Shown here: one piece after another, positions 10,389 through 21,162 of the stretch
Layout of the letters: each line of letters opens with the position of its first letter
Position numbering within the stretch: the first letter of the stretch is position 1
Assembly (NCBI GenBank): GCA_016719945.1
Contig: JADJYE010000001.1
Span: 372,001-436,000 of the forward strand
Direction of reading: 5' to 3'
DNA from: Polyangiaceae bacterium
GTDB taxonomy: Bacteria; Myxococcota_A; Polyangia; Polyangiales; Polyangiaceae
Length of the DNA stretch: 64,000 nucleotides
Made by a program: the position numbers and the translations under genes
The notes under the pieces: model-generated
Told to the model about the DNA's origin: nothing
Seen by the model: only the letters and a program-made list of their open reading frames with translations
Databases searched by the model: none

Positions 10389-11996
10389 TCAATAGAGCTG
10401 CCGCCGCTCCTCGTGCACGCCCGTTCGACCCGGGGCGCCTGGAAGCGCATTGTTTCCTGCGGCGCCCGGCCCGCCCGCAGCGATGACACCCGCGCTCGAG
10501 AGATCAACGACGCCCCCCGTCGGCATCTCGCCGAAATGCGCGATCCCGATGGAGCTCCCACCGTCTCCGCCGGCTCCGTTGCCCCCGTCCCCGGCGCGCC
10601 CTCCAGCGCCGCCCGGGCACCCAGCGGCGACCGTTTGGGCTGGGTTCGGGTTGCCGCCCAGCCCGGCCGCTCCGCCGTCTTGCCCGGGTTGTCCGATCTG
10701 CCCGGCGCCGCCGCTTCCGGCGGCCCCCACGCGGATGATGACGTTGGAGCCCAAGTCCACCGAGGCGGCGTCGAAGGAAGCCAGTCCGATGCTGCTGCCC
10801 CCTGCTTGCCCGCCCTGGCCTCCTCCTCCTCCACAACCCGCCGTGCCCCCGCTGCCACCACCCGCGCCGTAGGTGGTCGAGCCCACGTCGGCTCGCGAGC
10901 CTCCGCCACCGCCGCCGCTCGACCCTGCCGCCGCCGGACCTCCCGCCAGACCATCGGCGCGGACCCAGCCCCCCTCGGTCAGGGTGCCCGAGATCCATTG
11001 CCGCTGCTGCGACCCCGGAGCGCCGTGAGCGCCGTTCGAGCCGGCGGTCCCCGCGAAACAAAGGTTGAATGCGTTTTGCCCGGCCCCGCCGATGGCGCCT
11101 GCCCCGCTGTCGCCGTCCGCGCCGAAGCCCCCGCCCGGGTTCGCGGCGTTGTAGTCGCCGCCGGCGCCTCCATTCCCCCCGCGCAAGGCCAGGCCGTCAC
11201 ACGTGTTCGTCCCCGAGCCGACCGGCATCGGCGCGAAGCCTCCGTTCCGTCCGTTGCTCCCCGACGGTGCCGGTGACGCCTGTGGAGCCATCGCCGGTGG
11301 AGGTGCGGCCGCGACCGCGTCTCCGGTCACGATGGAGACCTCCGCCATCGTCACGGTTGCGTTCGCGCGGATGAAGACGCCGATCGAGCTCTCGCCGGGC
11401 ACGGTCACGCTCGGCGCCTCGATATCGAGCGACCACAGCGAGGTCTCGAGCAGAGGGTCCCCCTCGATCGTCAGGGCCGGAATCCCCTCATCGCCCAGGA
11501 TACTCGGTCGAGGACTCTCCACGGAATACACCCACGTCGCGCAGTCGAGGCCGCCGACGATGGAAACCCCGGCCGGGAGTGTGACGCTGCCCAGGTGCTC
11601 TGGGGCGCCGCACACGTACACATTGGCGGGTCCCGCGAGGTCGTCGAGCGCGGTCGCGAGATCGGGGAATGGCGACGTCTTCGTCCCGAGCCCGCCCCCA
11701 CCGACGGCGACGTAGACTCCGCAGTCGGCTGCGATCTCCAGCCCCTCGACGGGGAGACAGCCCGGCATCGGAGCTGCGCCGCCCTCACCGCCGCCGCCCG
11801 TGGCGTCCCCCGCGCCCCCCCCGCCCACGCCGCCCACGCCTTGGCCTCCCGCCCCGCCCTCACCGCCACCCCCGCTGCACGCCTCGGCGTCAGATTCCGT
11901 GCAGAGGTCCTCGGAGCAGCCGGGGGTGAGGACGGCGACCGCGAAGGTCATCGTCGCAAGAGCAGAGAGGCGGTGGGCCGGAGAGAGGTTCATCAT
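10389..11996 (-). CDS. PGRS-like Gly-rich lipoprotein, tandem paralogue 2
   Basis: A 535-residue paralogue of the downstream gene with the same order of parts: lipobox (VLTPGC), Gly linker, GCLPVEG / CGVYVAVGGGG, SIVGGLDCATW, SSIGVFIRAN, then Gly-rich repeats with GSSIGLASFDAASV and GSSIGIAHFGEMP. ATG at 11996 is preferred over the TTG at 12005. Paralogue 1 lies 90 bp downstream, and the TPR-PEGA gene ends only 13 bp upstream, so the three are probably one transcript. The similarity along the whole length points to a tandem duplication followed by divergence. Confidence 0.75.
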   Translation of the reverse strand: MMNLSPAHRLSALATMTFAVAVLTPGCSEDLCTESDAEACSGGGGEGGAGGQGVGGVGGGGAGDATGGGGEGGAAPMPGCLPVEGLEIAADCGVYVAVGGGGLGTKTSPFPDLATALDDLAGPANVYVCGAPEHLGSVTLPAGVSIVGGLDCATWVYSVESPRPSILGDEGIPALTIEGDPLLETSLWSLDIEAPSVTVPGESSIGVFIRANATVTMAEVSIVTGDAVAAAPPPAMAPQASPAPSGSNGRNGGFAPMPVGSGTNTCDGLALRGGNGGAGGDYNAANPGGGFGADGDSGAGAIGGAGQNAFNLCFAGTAGSNGAHGAPGSQQRQWISGTLTEGGWVRADGLAGGPAAAGSSGGGGGGSRADVGSTTYGAGGGSGGTAGCGGGGGQGGQAGGSSIGLASFDAASVDLGSNVIIRVGAAGSGGAGQIGQPGQDGGAAGLGGNPNPAQTVAAGCPGGAGGRAGDGGNGAGGDGGSSIGIAHFGEMPTGGVVDLSSAGVIAAGGPGAAGNNALPGAPGRTGVHEERRQLY

Positions 11997-12009
11997 GGCA
12001 AGCAAGTCG

Positions 12010-12990
12010 TCAGAAGCTTCCGCCCATGGACAGAAAAAATGCCTCCGGCGTGATCACGGGCGCGAGTTGGAAGGCGGACTTCGCCGCCGAGCCGTCGGGC
12101 ACCACGAGGTAGATCACCATCCCGATCGCGGCGGCCGCTCCCACGCCGAGCGCGGCCGCGCCGCCGCCGATGAAGGCGTTGCCTTGGCTGAGCGCCTCGT
12201 CTCCCGCGTCGATGCACGCCTGGTCGGGGCACGGGCCGCTCGCTTGCTCTTCAGCGTCTGCGTGCTTGCCGAGGCCGAGCACCACGAGGGTGACGCCTGC
12301 CGCGATCGCGCCGCCTCCACCGACGCCAAGGAGGATCGCCGGCCACGCGGGCCTCCCTTCGGCCCCCCCACCCGGCTTGGGGTCGGGCGTCATCCCTTTG
12401 AACGAGACGTTCGCCTCCTTCGTCTCGCCTGCCTTGCCCTCGACGGACACCGACCTCTCGAGCCCGTCCGCGGTGCGGAACCGAAGCGCGTGGCTGCCTG
12501 GCTCGAGGTAGAGGTCGCGGGTGAACGGCGTCTTGCCGAGGCTGGTGTCGCCGCTCAGGACCTCGGTCCCCGCGACGTCGCAGCTGACCCGGACGCTGAG
12601 CACGTGACCCTTCATCTCCGCCAACAGGCTCTCCATCTGCTTGCGTCGGCCCGGATCTTCGGAGGGCGGGTAGGTCTCGAGCGCGAGCGCCATGTGCTCG
12701 GCCCCCTCACGCCACTTCTGTTGCTTGGTCTCCGAGATGGCGAGGTTCGCAGCGGTGTCGTAGCTGGGGACCAGCGCGAGCGACTGCTCGAACAGCCCTT
12801 CAGCCTGTGCGATCTGTCCGGCCTCGAAGGCCTTCGCTCCCTCGGCGAAGAGACGCTTCGCCTCCTGCGCGGCGACCGCCGGATCTTTGGCGGGCGCATC
12901 GGCCGAGGGGCTCTGCGCGAGGGCGCCCGCGGGGACCGCAGCCGAGAGGACGATCGTAAAGAGGAGGGAGAGCGAGCGAGGAGTTCTCAT
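12010..12990 (-). CDS. TPR/PEGA-type exported membrane protein
   Basis: A 326-residue protein. The start is placed at the ATG giving MRTPRSLSLLFTIVLSAAV, because the longer frame only adds a non-signal extension. After the signal peptide come TPR-like helices (AKRLFAEGAKAFEAGQIAQAEGLFEQSL, TAANLAISETKQQKW). A PEGA-like segment follows (GTEVLSGDTSLGKTPF, YLEPGSHALRF). Two C-terminal hydrophobic helices flank a loop with a Cys pair (CPDQAC), and the C-terminus is MGGSF. The architecture matches the gene at 3564. It heads the operon with the two PGRS-like lipoproteins and may help their assembly or sense the envelope; this is inference. Confidence 0.75.
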   Translation of the reverse strand: MRTPRSLSLLFTIVLSAAVPAGALAQSPSADAPAKDPAVAAQEAKRLFAEGAKAFEAGQIAQAEGLFEQSLALVPSYDTAANLAISETKQQKWREGAEHMALALETYPPSEDPGRRKQMESLLAEMKGHVLSVRVSCDVAGTEVLSGDTSLGKTPFTRDLYLEPGSHALRFRTADGLERSVSVEGKAGETKEANVSFKGMTPDPKPGGGAEGRPAWPAILLGVGGGGAIAAGVTLVVLGLGKHADAEEQASGPCPDQACIDAGDEALSQGNAFIGGGAAALGVGAAAAIGMVIYLVVPDGSAAKSAFQLAPVITPEAFFLSMGGSF

Positions 12991-13197
12991 AGGGCAAGCG
13001 TGGGGAGCCAGGGCCCCCCGGGCGGCGATCCTACCGCCTCTGCCGTCGAGGCCAAAACATGAGGACAATGCGCCTCACCTCGGGCGCAGAAACCGACCTC
13101 CAACCGCAAATCCTGCAGGGGACGGGGAGAGAAACTCGACGCACGACCAGGGCCGCCCCAGGGCCGCTGCGGGAACGATTGTCGCAAGAGATAAGGC

Positions 13198-15554
13198 GTG
13201 CTCGAGAAGATCTGCCGTTGGGTCCTCCGTCATCGAGTCACGACCTTGGTCGCAACGGGGCTCTTCATCATCGCCTCGCTCGTCCTGGTCATCAAAGGCG
13301 GCCCGCTGACGAGCGGGACGTTCAGCGGAACCGAGGCCGCTCGCTCGCAAGACCTGGTGATGAGCGTGACGGGCCAGCCCGACGAGGCGACGTTCGTGGC
13401 GATCTTCTCGGCGAAGCGCCCCGATCAGACGGCCGACGTGCTGGCCGACGCGGCGCGAACCGCGCTCGGCCCCGCTGCGTAGCGACGAACGCATCGAGCG
13501 CGTGGTGTTGCCCGAGGAGGCGCCGTCGGTGCTCGCCGCCGGGATGGTCAACCGAGAGCAGCGCACCCTGGTCGCCTACGTGACCATGAAGGGGACCGTC
13601 GCCGAGGCGCTCGAGGAGTACGGAGACATCCGCGCGCTCATCGTGGCGCCCGACGTGGACGTCCTGTGCACCGGCTATGTGCCGTTCACGCACGACATGA
13701 ACCAGACCCTCGAGCGGGACCTGATCCGCGCCGAGCTGATCGCGATCCCCCTCGCGCTGCTCGTGCTCGTGCTGGTGTTCCGCACGTTCGTCGCCGCGAC
13801 GATCCCCGTCGGCGTCGGCGCGCTCGCCGTGCTGGGCGGCATCGGCGCGATCCTGGGCCTCTCCCACGGGATGGACATCGCGCTCTACACCAAGAACGTC
13901 TGCTCGCTGATCGGCCTCGGGGTCTCCATCGACTACTCCTTGTTCATCGTCAGCCGGTACAAGGAGGAGCTCCGGGCACGGCCTCTCGACGGACGACGCG
14001 ATCCTGCGCGCCATGTCGACGGCAGGTCGCACGGTCGCCTTCTCCGGCGTCGCGGTCTGCACCGGGCTGGCGGGGCTGTTCTTCTTCTCCGGCTCGTACC
14101 TGCTGCCCATGGGCATCGGCGGGGTGATCGTGGTGCTGCTCGCGGTGCTCTTCGCGCTGACCGCGCTGCCCGCCCTGCTCAGCGTGCTCGGCCGGCGGAT
14201 CTTCGCGGGGAACATCCGGGTGCGGCGGCGCAAGCAGCGCCACTCGCTGCCGCCGCCGCACCACGTCCACGGCGGCACCGACGGGGTCGGGTCGCGGCGC
14301 TGGAGCCACGGCTTCTGGGCGAAGGTCGCGCGCGCGGTGATGCGACGCCCGGTGCTCGTCGGCGCGCCGACCCTCGGGTTGCTGCTGCTGATGGGCGCCC
14401 CGTTCCTCCACCTCAAGCTGGCGGCGGCGGACGTGCACGTCCTCGACCGTACGGTAGAGGCCAGGGAGGGCTACGAGCTGTTGAAGAAGACGCTGCCCGA
14501 CCAGGTCCGCAACCGCGTGGTGCTCGCCATCGAGTTTCCGACCTCGCCGGCGCTCACGCCGGAGCGCATCGACGCTCTGTACGACCTCACGGCGCGCGCG
14601 GAGGCGCTGCCCAACGTCACCAGCGTGCAGTCCTTGTTCTCGAGCGGCGGGAGCCGCTCCAAGGAGGAGGTGAGGGAGCTCGTCCTCGACCCGCCGTTCT
14701 ACGCCGCGGGGCTCGTCGAGCAGGGGAAGAAGATGACCGTCGGAGACCGGGTGGTCCTGCTGTACGCGCTCACGGACGCGACCAGCGACACCGAGGAGGC
14801 GCGTGGGATCGTGCGCGCGCTGCGTGACCAACGCTCGGTCGGGGACGGAACGCTGGTCGTGGGAGGAGACATCGCCCACGACCTCGACGCCACGCAGTTC
14901 ATCGTCTCGCGGATGCCGTACGCGATGGCGTTCGTCGTCGGCTCGACGCTGCTCCTTCTGTTCTTCCTGCTGCGCAGCGTGCTCCTGCCCATCAAGGCGG
15001 TGCTCATGAACTTCCTGTCGATGACAGGCTCGTTCGGCGCGCTGGTGTTCATTTTTCAGGACGGTCATCTGGGCGTCAGCGAGCCGAGGCCGCTCGAGCC
15101 GACGCTGCCCGTGCTCTTGTTCTGCGTGCTGTTCGGCCTGTCGATGGACTACGAGGTGCTGATGCTCTCGCGCATGCGCGAGGCGTACCGGCGCACGGGG
15201 GACAACACCGAGGCCGTCGCCGAGGGGCTGCAGAAGACCGCGAGCCTGATCACGAGCGCGGCCGCGATCATGGTGGCTGTCTTCGTAGCCTTCGCCTTCG
15301 CGCACGTGATGATGATCCAGGCCGTCGGGATCGGCATGGCGCTCGCGGTCGCCCTCGACGCGACGCTCGTGCGCTCGCTGCTGGTGCCGGCCACGATGCG
15401 CCTGATGGGTGACCTCAACTGGTGGACGCCGGCGTGGATGTGGCGCCGCTCCAAGGCTCGAGAGCGAGACAAGCTCGAGGGGCCCACCAGCAGCGGCCCC
15501 GCCAGCACGCACGGCGCTTCACACCACGGTCCGATCGCGGCGACGCCGGGCTGA
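13198..15554 (+). CDS. MMPL/RND-superfamily transporter, in three frames
   Basis: About 785 residues when two frame changes are bridged. Frame 1 (GTG 13198 to ~13475) has the first TM helix and an RND-type periplasmic start. The second frame (~13475-13975) has the TM bundle with LIGLGVSIDYSLFIVSRYKEE. The third (~13975-15554) has the second half with GLSMDYEVLMLSRMREAY, and both (S/M)DY motifs typical of MMPL proteins are intact. The breaks lie at CGGCCCCGC (~13470) and CCGGGCACGG (~13990); each is a net +1 change. Both halves are otherwise fully conserved. It probably exports lipid or hydrophobic cargo across the inner membrane. Confidence 0.85.
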
Positions 15555-15561
15555 GGTCCGA

Positions 15562-16917
15562 TTACGGCTTCGGTCGCAGATCGAGCGTCGACCAACTGTC
15601 GCCGCGAGCGGCCGAGGCAATCGGGCTCGAGCCCATCTTGTTGTGGACGAGGTAGCCCCCCGCGAAGAACGTGTGCGGCCACTCGACGCTGAGATCGAAG
15701 ACCCACGCGGGCTCGGTGAGGCGCGGGTGAGCGAGGAGCTCGTAGCGCGTCAGCCCCAGCGTGAACAGACCGTCCCCTTCGCCGAGCTCCGCAGCCGGGA
15801 CGAACCTGTCCTCTGAGAACAGCGGGTGCTCTGGCGTCACTCGAAGCCCGGGCGCGATCTGAAGCACGCGCTCGGAGAAGGCCCTATGAACGCCTGTAAC
15901 GCGCACCAGCTTCGGGGTTCGAGCGCCGGGCTCGAGCGCCCACACCTGGTCTCCGACGCTCAACGTCTCGATCGCCCGAGCTCCGAAGGGCGTGGCGACC
16001 GTCGTGCCCTCGGCGACGCACGTGCTGATCCGCTGGCTGGCGATGTTGCGCACGTCACCATCCCGACCGACCACGATCTCGATGAAGTCGCGCTCCGACT
16101 CGCCCTCGTCGCGCCGCTTCGAGGCTGTCCGTGGGGCGTCGACGACGAAGCGGACCACGCGGTTGCCCGCGACGTCCTCGACCGTCTCCTTGGAGGGCGG
16201 AAGCGGGTCGAGGCGCCAACGGGTCGACACCTCCTTCGACGCGACGCGCTCGATCTCGGCCATCGAGAGGTTCGCGTCCGACCGCGCCGACACCTCGACC
16301 GTCAGCTCGCCCGTCTCGAAGGGGATCGCCTCGGTCCCGTCATGGAGGTCTCCCGAGATCTTGACCGTGTACGTGCCCGGGCGAGACATGAGCGCCGAGG
16401 GGCGCGTCTCCCACCGCCACGCGTCTCGCCCGAGGTTCTCGCGCAGCGCGACCCTGTCCAAGCGGAGCACGAGGCTCGCCTTCGAGAGCTGCGTCTCGTA
16501 GTCGGGAGCCTGCTTCTGCGGCGCGACGCGCAGGCGCAGCTCGGGATCGCTCGTGGACGGCCCGCGCACGGAGATGGTGAGCGTCTCGAGCAGCTGGTCG
16601 AGATCGACGCGCTTCGCCGCGAGCGGGTGCTCGCTGCCGAGTGGCTTCTCGCCTTCGTCTTCCCACGTGAGCGCCACGCCGACCGGATCGAGCGTCGTCT
16701 GGTGGGGGACGAGCACGCGAGCGGCCGTCACCAGGTCCCGAGCGCCCTTCTTGCGTACGATCTGGCGGGAGAGCTCGGGAACGGGGTCGAGCCGGGGGGC
16801 GGGCGCGAGCTCCGCCGACCCCGATGCGGACGCCGACGCGTCCGGTCCGCCGGCGCCGCCGCTGCACGCCGCGACGCACAGCATCAGCGGGAGACACAGC
16901 TTTGCGGCGCGGCGCAT
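15562..16917 (-). CDS. Lipoprotein with C-terminal Hint (intein/Hedgehog-like) domain
   Basis: A 451-residue protein from ATG 16917 (a GTG at 16926 is upstream). The lipobox (CVAAC) and a Gly/Ser linker are followed by a ~280-residue extracytoplasmic region. A Hint module occupies ~300-426: it starts at Cys300 (ISTCVAEGTTV), has the AIETLSVGDQVWA strand, a block-B-like TPEHPLF at 361-367, and ends VFDLSVEWPHTFFAGG with YLVHN, the terminal His-Asn at 425-426. The next residue is Lys, not Cys/Ser/Thr, so it is not a standard splicing intein; N-terminal cleavage or ester formation is the expected chemistry. Only ~25 residues follow. Convergent with the MMPL gene, 7 bp apart. Confidence 0.82.
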   Translation of the reverse strand: MRRAAKLCLPLMLCVAACSGGAGGPDASASASGSAELAPAPRLDPVPELSRQIVRKKGARDLVTAARVLVPHQTTLDPVGVALTWEDEGEKPLGSEHPLAAKRVDLDQLLETLTISVRGPSTSDPELRLRVAPQKQAPDYETQLSKASLVLRLDRVALRENLGRDAWRWETRPSALMSRPGTYTVKISGDLHDGTEAIPFETGELTVEVSARSDANLSMAEIERVASKEVSTRWRLDPLPPSKETVEDVAGNRVVRFVVDAPRTASKRRDEGESERDFIEIVVGRDGDVRNIASQRISTCVAEGTTVATPFGARAIETLSVGDQVWALEPGARTPKLVRVTGVHRAFSERVLQIAPGLRVTPEHPLFSEDRFVPAAELGEGDGLFTLGLTRYELLAHPRLTEPAWVFDLSVEWPHTFFAGGYLVHNKMGSSPIASAARGDSWSTLDLRPKP

Positions 16918-16998
16918 CGGCCCCACACCCTACACCAACGAGGCGCTCGCAGATCCAGGGGGTGGCCTTCTCGCCGCACCTGGAGCAGTCTCGTCGCC

Positions 16999-18072
16999 AT
17001 GACCGGGCCCGTGACGCGTCGGGGGTGGCTCGCGGCGCTCGGCGCCGTCGCAGCGTCTCATGCCCTCGGCTGCGCCCCCCAGGCTCGTCCAGCCCCGCGG
17101 GCTCTGGCGCCCGGCCCCGTGGCGCCGCCCCCTGCGCCGGCCGTGGTGCCGGGCGACGAGGCGAGCCTCTCCGGCGTGAGCGAGCCGCCGGCGCTTGCCG
17201 CCGCAGCGCCGCCTCCCGAGCCGCCTCCAGCGCTGGAGCTCGCGCTCCCCCCGAGGAAGGCGGGGGCGGAGACCGGCTCCAAGTTCATCGAGCGCATCGA
17301 GGGGCTCGGCCGCGCGGCGATCGACGAGGAGGTGATCCGCGCCATCACCGCAGGGAACGTCCCGACGCACGCACGCAAGCTCGTCCCGATCTCCCTCTCC
17401 GACGGGCACGGCGAGCGCGGCAAGCTCTGGGTCGCGTGCGACTACCTCGCCGTCGGCTCGGACGAGGACTTCATCCGCATGCCGATGACGTCGGCCGCGG
17501 CGCAGCGGCTCGCCAACGTGCTCGACGCCAGCCTGCCGACCCCGCGGCTGGTGGATCTGATCTACGAGCAAGCCCCGGCGAAGCTGCCGCCGAGCTACAT
17601 CGACGGCGGCCCCACGGAGGGCACGCTGGACGATTTTCTCGTGCACCACGAGAAGCTGGAGGCGCGCCGCAAGAAGGCTGGGTACGAGCTCGGCGTGCTG
17701 ACGGCTGGGCACAAGAAGGACATCGTGCTCAGCGCGCGCCTCGCGGAGCGAGACGATCGCGTCGCGATCTATGGGTGGCACAAGCGGGACGGGGAGGTGA
17801 TCCAGCCGCTGTCGTGCAAGCACTCGTGCCGCTACGCCGACTACAGCCACGGCGTCCGGCTGGTGGCCCAGAAGCTCGTCGTCGACGGCAAGCCGCAGCG
17901 GCTGAGCGAGGTCCTCGCCGACGAGGCGCTCGCCGATCTGCTGAGCGACGAGGGGCCGCTGCCCGTCGTCTCCTACCCGACGGTGCTCCCGGAGTACGTC
18001 GCGTCCGACAAGAAGAAGTCGAAGAAGAAGGACGCCACGAAGAAGGACACCAAGAAGCCGCGACGGAGCTAG
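16999..18072 (+). CDS. Tat-type lipoprotein of unknown function
   Basis: A 357-residue protein whose N-terminus has a twin-arginine-like signal with a lipobox (TRRGWLAALGAVAA to ALGC, Cys25), then a ~65-residue Pro/Ala linker. The folded part (~90-340) has no catalytic motif I can name. It contains SDGHGERGKLWVACDYLAVG, MPMTSAAAQRLANVLDAS and SCKHSCRYADYSHGVRLVA. The tail is very Lys-rich (KKKSKKKDATKKDTKKPRR). The ATG is chosen because the frame upstream is only an antisense shadow of the Hint lipoprotein. A GNAT gene follows 2 bp later, so the two are likely co-transcribed. Confidence 0.72.
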   Translation: MTGPVTRRGWLAALGAVAASHALGCAPQARPAPRALAPGPVAPPPAPAVVPGDEASLSGVSEPPALAAAAPPPEPPPALELALPPRKAGAETGSKFIERIEGLGRAAIDEEVIRAITAGNVPTHARKLVPISLSDGHGERGKLWVACDYLAVGSDEDFIRMPMTSAAAQRLANVLDASLPTPRLVDLIYEQAPAKLPPSYIDGGPTEGTLDDFLVHHEKLEARRKKAGYELGVLTAGHKKDIVLSARLAERDDRVAIYGWHKRDGEVIQPLSCKHSCRYADYSHGVRLVAQKLVVDGKPQRLSEVLADEALADLLSDEGPLPVVSYPTVLPEYVASDKKKSKKKDATKKDTKKPRRS

Positions 18073-18074
18073 CG

Positions 18075-18637
18075 GTGTCGTTCGACGACTTCTTCAAAGA
18101 CGGCCTCGGGACGTTCGAGCATGGGGGCGTGACGCTGCGCGCGCCGCGAGACGACGACGCGCAGGCGATCTTCGAGCTGTACGAGGACCGCGAGGCGGTG
18201 CGCTTCGGCTTCTCGCCGCCGATGGCCTCGCTCGACGACGCGCGGGCCCTCATCGAGCAGATCCGCAAGCTGGCGCAGAACAAGACGATCTTCCATTTCT
18301 GCGCGGCGCTCTCGGGCGAAGACCGCGTCATCGGGCACGCGACCCTGTTCGCCGTTCAGCGCGAGAGCCGCCGCGCAGAGGTCGGCTACTCGGCCCTCCG
18401 CTCTCGGTGGGGGCGTGGGCTCGGCACGCGGATCGTTGGGGCGCTCATCCACCTCGCGTTCGGGCCGCTCGACCTGCTGCGCCTCGAGGCCGACGTCGAC
18501 CCTCGCAACGCGGCTTCGCTGCGCGTCCTCGAGAAGCACGGCTTCCTCCGCGAGGGATACGCGCGCGAGCGCTGGGTTCAGCAGGGGGAGCTCGCCGACG
18601 GGGTGCTCCTCGCCCTCTTGCGGCGCGAGTGGGCCGC

Positions 18638-18650
<13 letters not shown>
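18075..18650 (+). CDS. GNAT-family N-acetyltransferase (RimJ/RimL-like)
   Basis: A 191-residue acetyltransferase starting at GTG 18075, just after the previous stop. It shows the GNAT pattern of the RimJ/RimL group: TLRAPRDDDAQAIFELY at the N-terminus, EVGYSALRSRWGRGLGTRIVGAL (acetyl-CoA loop, R/Q-x-x-G-x-G/A type) in the middle, and LEADVDPRNAASLRVLEKHGF towards the end. The substrate could be a protein N-terminus or a small amine. Its end overlaps the convergent dioxygenase gene by 13 bp. Confidence 0.85.
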
Positions 18651-19612
<962 letters not shown>

Positions 19613-19705
19613 CTTCGGCCCGGGAGGACCATGGATCGCTCGGCGACACAATGTTGCCGATGCGAAACGCGCGGCGACGGCGCGCGGCCGTGGTAACTCG
19701 CGGCC

Positions 19706-20503
19706 ATGTCGGAACGCGTCGCTGTCAGCATCGAAGACCACGTCGCCCATGTCCGCTTGACCCGCCCCGACAAGCGGAACGGCCTCGATCTGCCGATGTT
19801 CGAGGGGCTGATCGCCACGGGCGAGCGCCTCGCTGCCGATCGCTCGGTCCGAGCCGTCGTGCTGTCGGGCGAGGGCAAGGCCTTCTGCGCCGGCCTCGAC
19901 TGGGGCGCCTTCCTGGCGATGGGCGCCGAGGCCGGGCAGAGGCTCCTGGCGCGTGACCACGCCAGGAGCCCGGCCAACATCGCGCAGCGCGTGTGCTGGA
20001 TCTGGCAGGAGCTGGCCGTGCCAGTCGTCGCCTGCGTGCACGGGCCGGCCTACGGCGGCGGCCTCCAGCTCGCGCTCGCCGCCGACGTCCGCATCGTGGC
20101 GCCCGACGCGCAGCTGTCCGTGATGGAGATTCAATACGGGCTCATCCCCGACATGAGCGCGACGCAGACGCTGACGCGGCTCGTGCGGCCCGACATCGTC
20201 AGGGAGCTGGTGTTCACCGGGCGGGTCGTCGGCGCCGACGAAGCCGTGCAGATCGGCCTGGCGACGCGCAAGAGCGAGCGCGCCCTCGACGACGCGAAGG
20301 AGCTCGCCCGGGCGATCGCCAAGCGCTCCCCGCAAGCCATCCGCGCCGCGAAGAAGCTGCTGAGCGCGACGGGCCTCGACGTGAGGGCCTCGTTCGAGCT
20401 GGAGACCGAGCTGCAGCTCGAGCTGCTCGGCTCTCCCAACCAGAGCGAGGCGGTCATGGCCACGATGCAGAAGCGCGAGCCCACGTTCGTGGATCCGACG
20501 TGA
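19706..20503 (+). CDS. Enoyl-CoA hydratase/isomerase (crotonase) family protein
   Basis: A 265-residue crotonase-fold enzyme. The oxyanion-hole segments are KAFCAGLDWGAF and VACVHGPAYGGGLQLALAADVRI, and the MEIQYGLIPDMSATQTLTR stretch follows. In the last segment the position of the second catalytic acid of hydratases appears not to be a standard Glu, so isomerase or another crotonase activity is possible. The C-terminal helical part (AKRSPQAIRAAKKLL) is typical. Its TGA overlaps the GTG of the HAD gene (GTGA), so the two form an operon. Confidence 0.86.
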   Translation: MSERVAVSIEDHVAHVRLTRPDKRNGLDLPMFEGLIATGERLAADRSVRAVVLSGEGKAFCAGLDWGAFLAMGAEAGQRLLARDHARSPANIAQRVCWIWQELAVPVVACVHGPAYGGGLQLALAADVRIVAPDAQLSVMEIQYGLIPDMSATQTLTRLVRPDIVRELVFTGRVVGADEAVQIGLATRKSERALDDAKELARAIAKRSPQAIRAAKKLLSATGLDVRASFELETELQLELLGSPNQSEAVMATMQKREPTFVDPT

Positions 20504-21162
20504 GCCGGTTCGCGCCCGACGCCCTGCTGTTCGACCTCGATGGGCTGCTCGTCGACTCCGAGGTGGTCTGGGGTCGCGCCGAGAGCGGGCTGATGGCGGA
20601 GTGGGGCGCCGCGTGGACCCAAACCGACAAGGACGCCTGCCGCGGAACGGGCATCCCCGAGACCGCCGAGCGCATGGCTCACCGAGCCGGTCGAGCCTTC
20701 GACGCGAGCCGAGACCCCGAGCGGTTGATCGAGGCGTTCCTCGCATTGGTCGACACGATCGAGGAGAAGCCAGGCGCGCGCGAGCTGGTCCTCGGCGCGA
20801 TAGAGGCCGGGCTCAAGGTCGCGGTCGCCTCGTCCTCGCCCCGGCGGGTCGTCCGGACGGTGCTCGAAGCGCGCGGGATGTTCGACCTGTTTCACGCCGC
20901 GGTGACGGGGGACGAGGTCCTGCGAAAGAAGCCAGACCCCGCGATCTTCCTGCTCGCCGCGCAGCGGCTCGCGGCGCCGCCGGCTCGCTGCCTGGTGCTC
21001 GAAGACTCGATGCCCGGCGTGCTCGGCGCGCGCAACGCAGGCATTGCGGTCATCGCCGTGCCCGAGACCGACCCCGCTGCGTTCGAAGGCCTCGCCGACG
21101 CGGTGGTCTCCGATCTGCACCAGGCGCGCGCGCTCCTTCGGCTCACTCCGTGCGCAGGATGA
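20500..21162 (+). CDS. HAD-superfamily hydrolase (beta-phosphoglucomutase-like)
   Basis: A 220-residue subfamily I HAD enzyme. Motif I is LLFDLDGLLVDSE (nucleophile and acid Asp), motif II lies in VAVASSSPRRVV, motif III is the Lys in RKKPDPAIFLLAA, and motif IV is LVLEDSMPGVLGARNAG. The helical cap between motifs I and II is the beta-PGM/DOG-phosphatase type. GTG 20500 overlaps the crotonase stop. The substrate is probably a small sugar or organophosphate. The end overlaps the convergent parvulin gene by 20 bp. Confidence 0.86.
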   Translation: MSRFAPDALLFDLDGLLVDSEVVWGRAESGLMAEWGAAWTQTDKDACRGTGIPETAERMAHRAGRAFDASRDPERLIEAFLALVDTIEEKPGARELVLGAIEAGLKVAVASSSPRRVVRTVLEARGMFDLFHAAVTGDEVLRKKPDPAIFLLAAQRLAAPPARCLVLEDSMPGVLGARNAGIAVIAVPETDPAAFEGLADAVVSDLHQARALLRLTPCAG

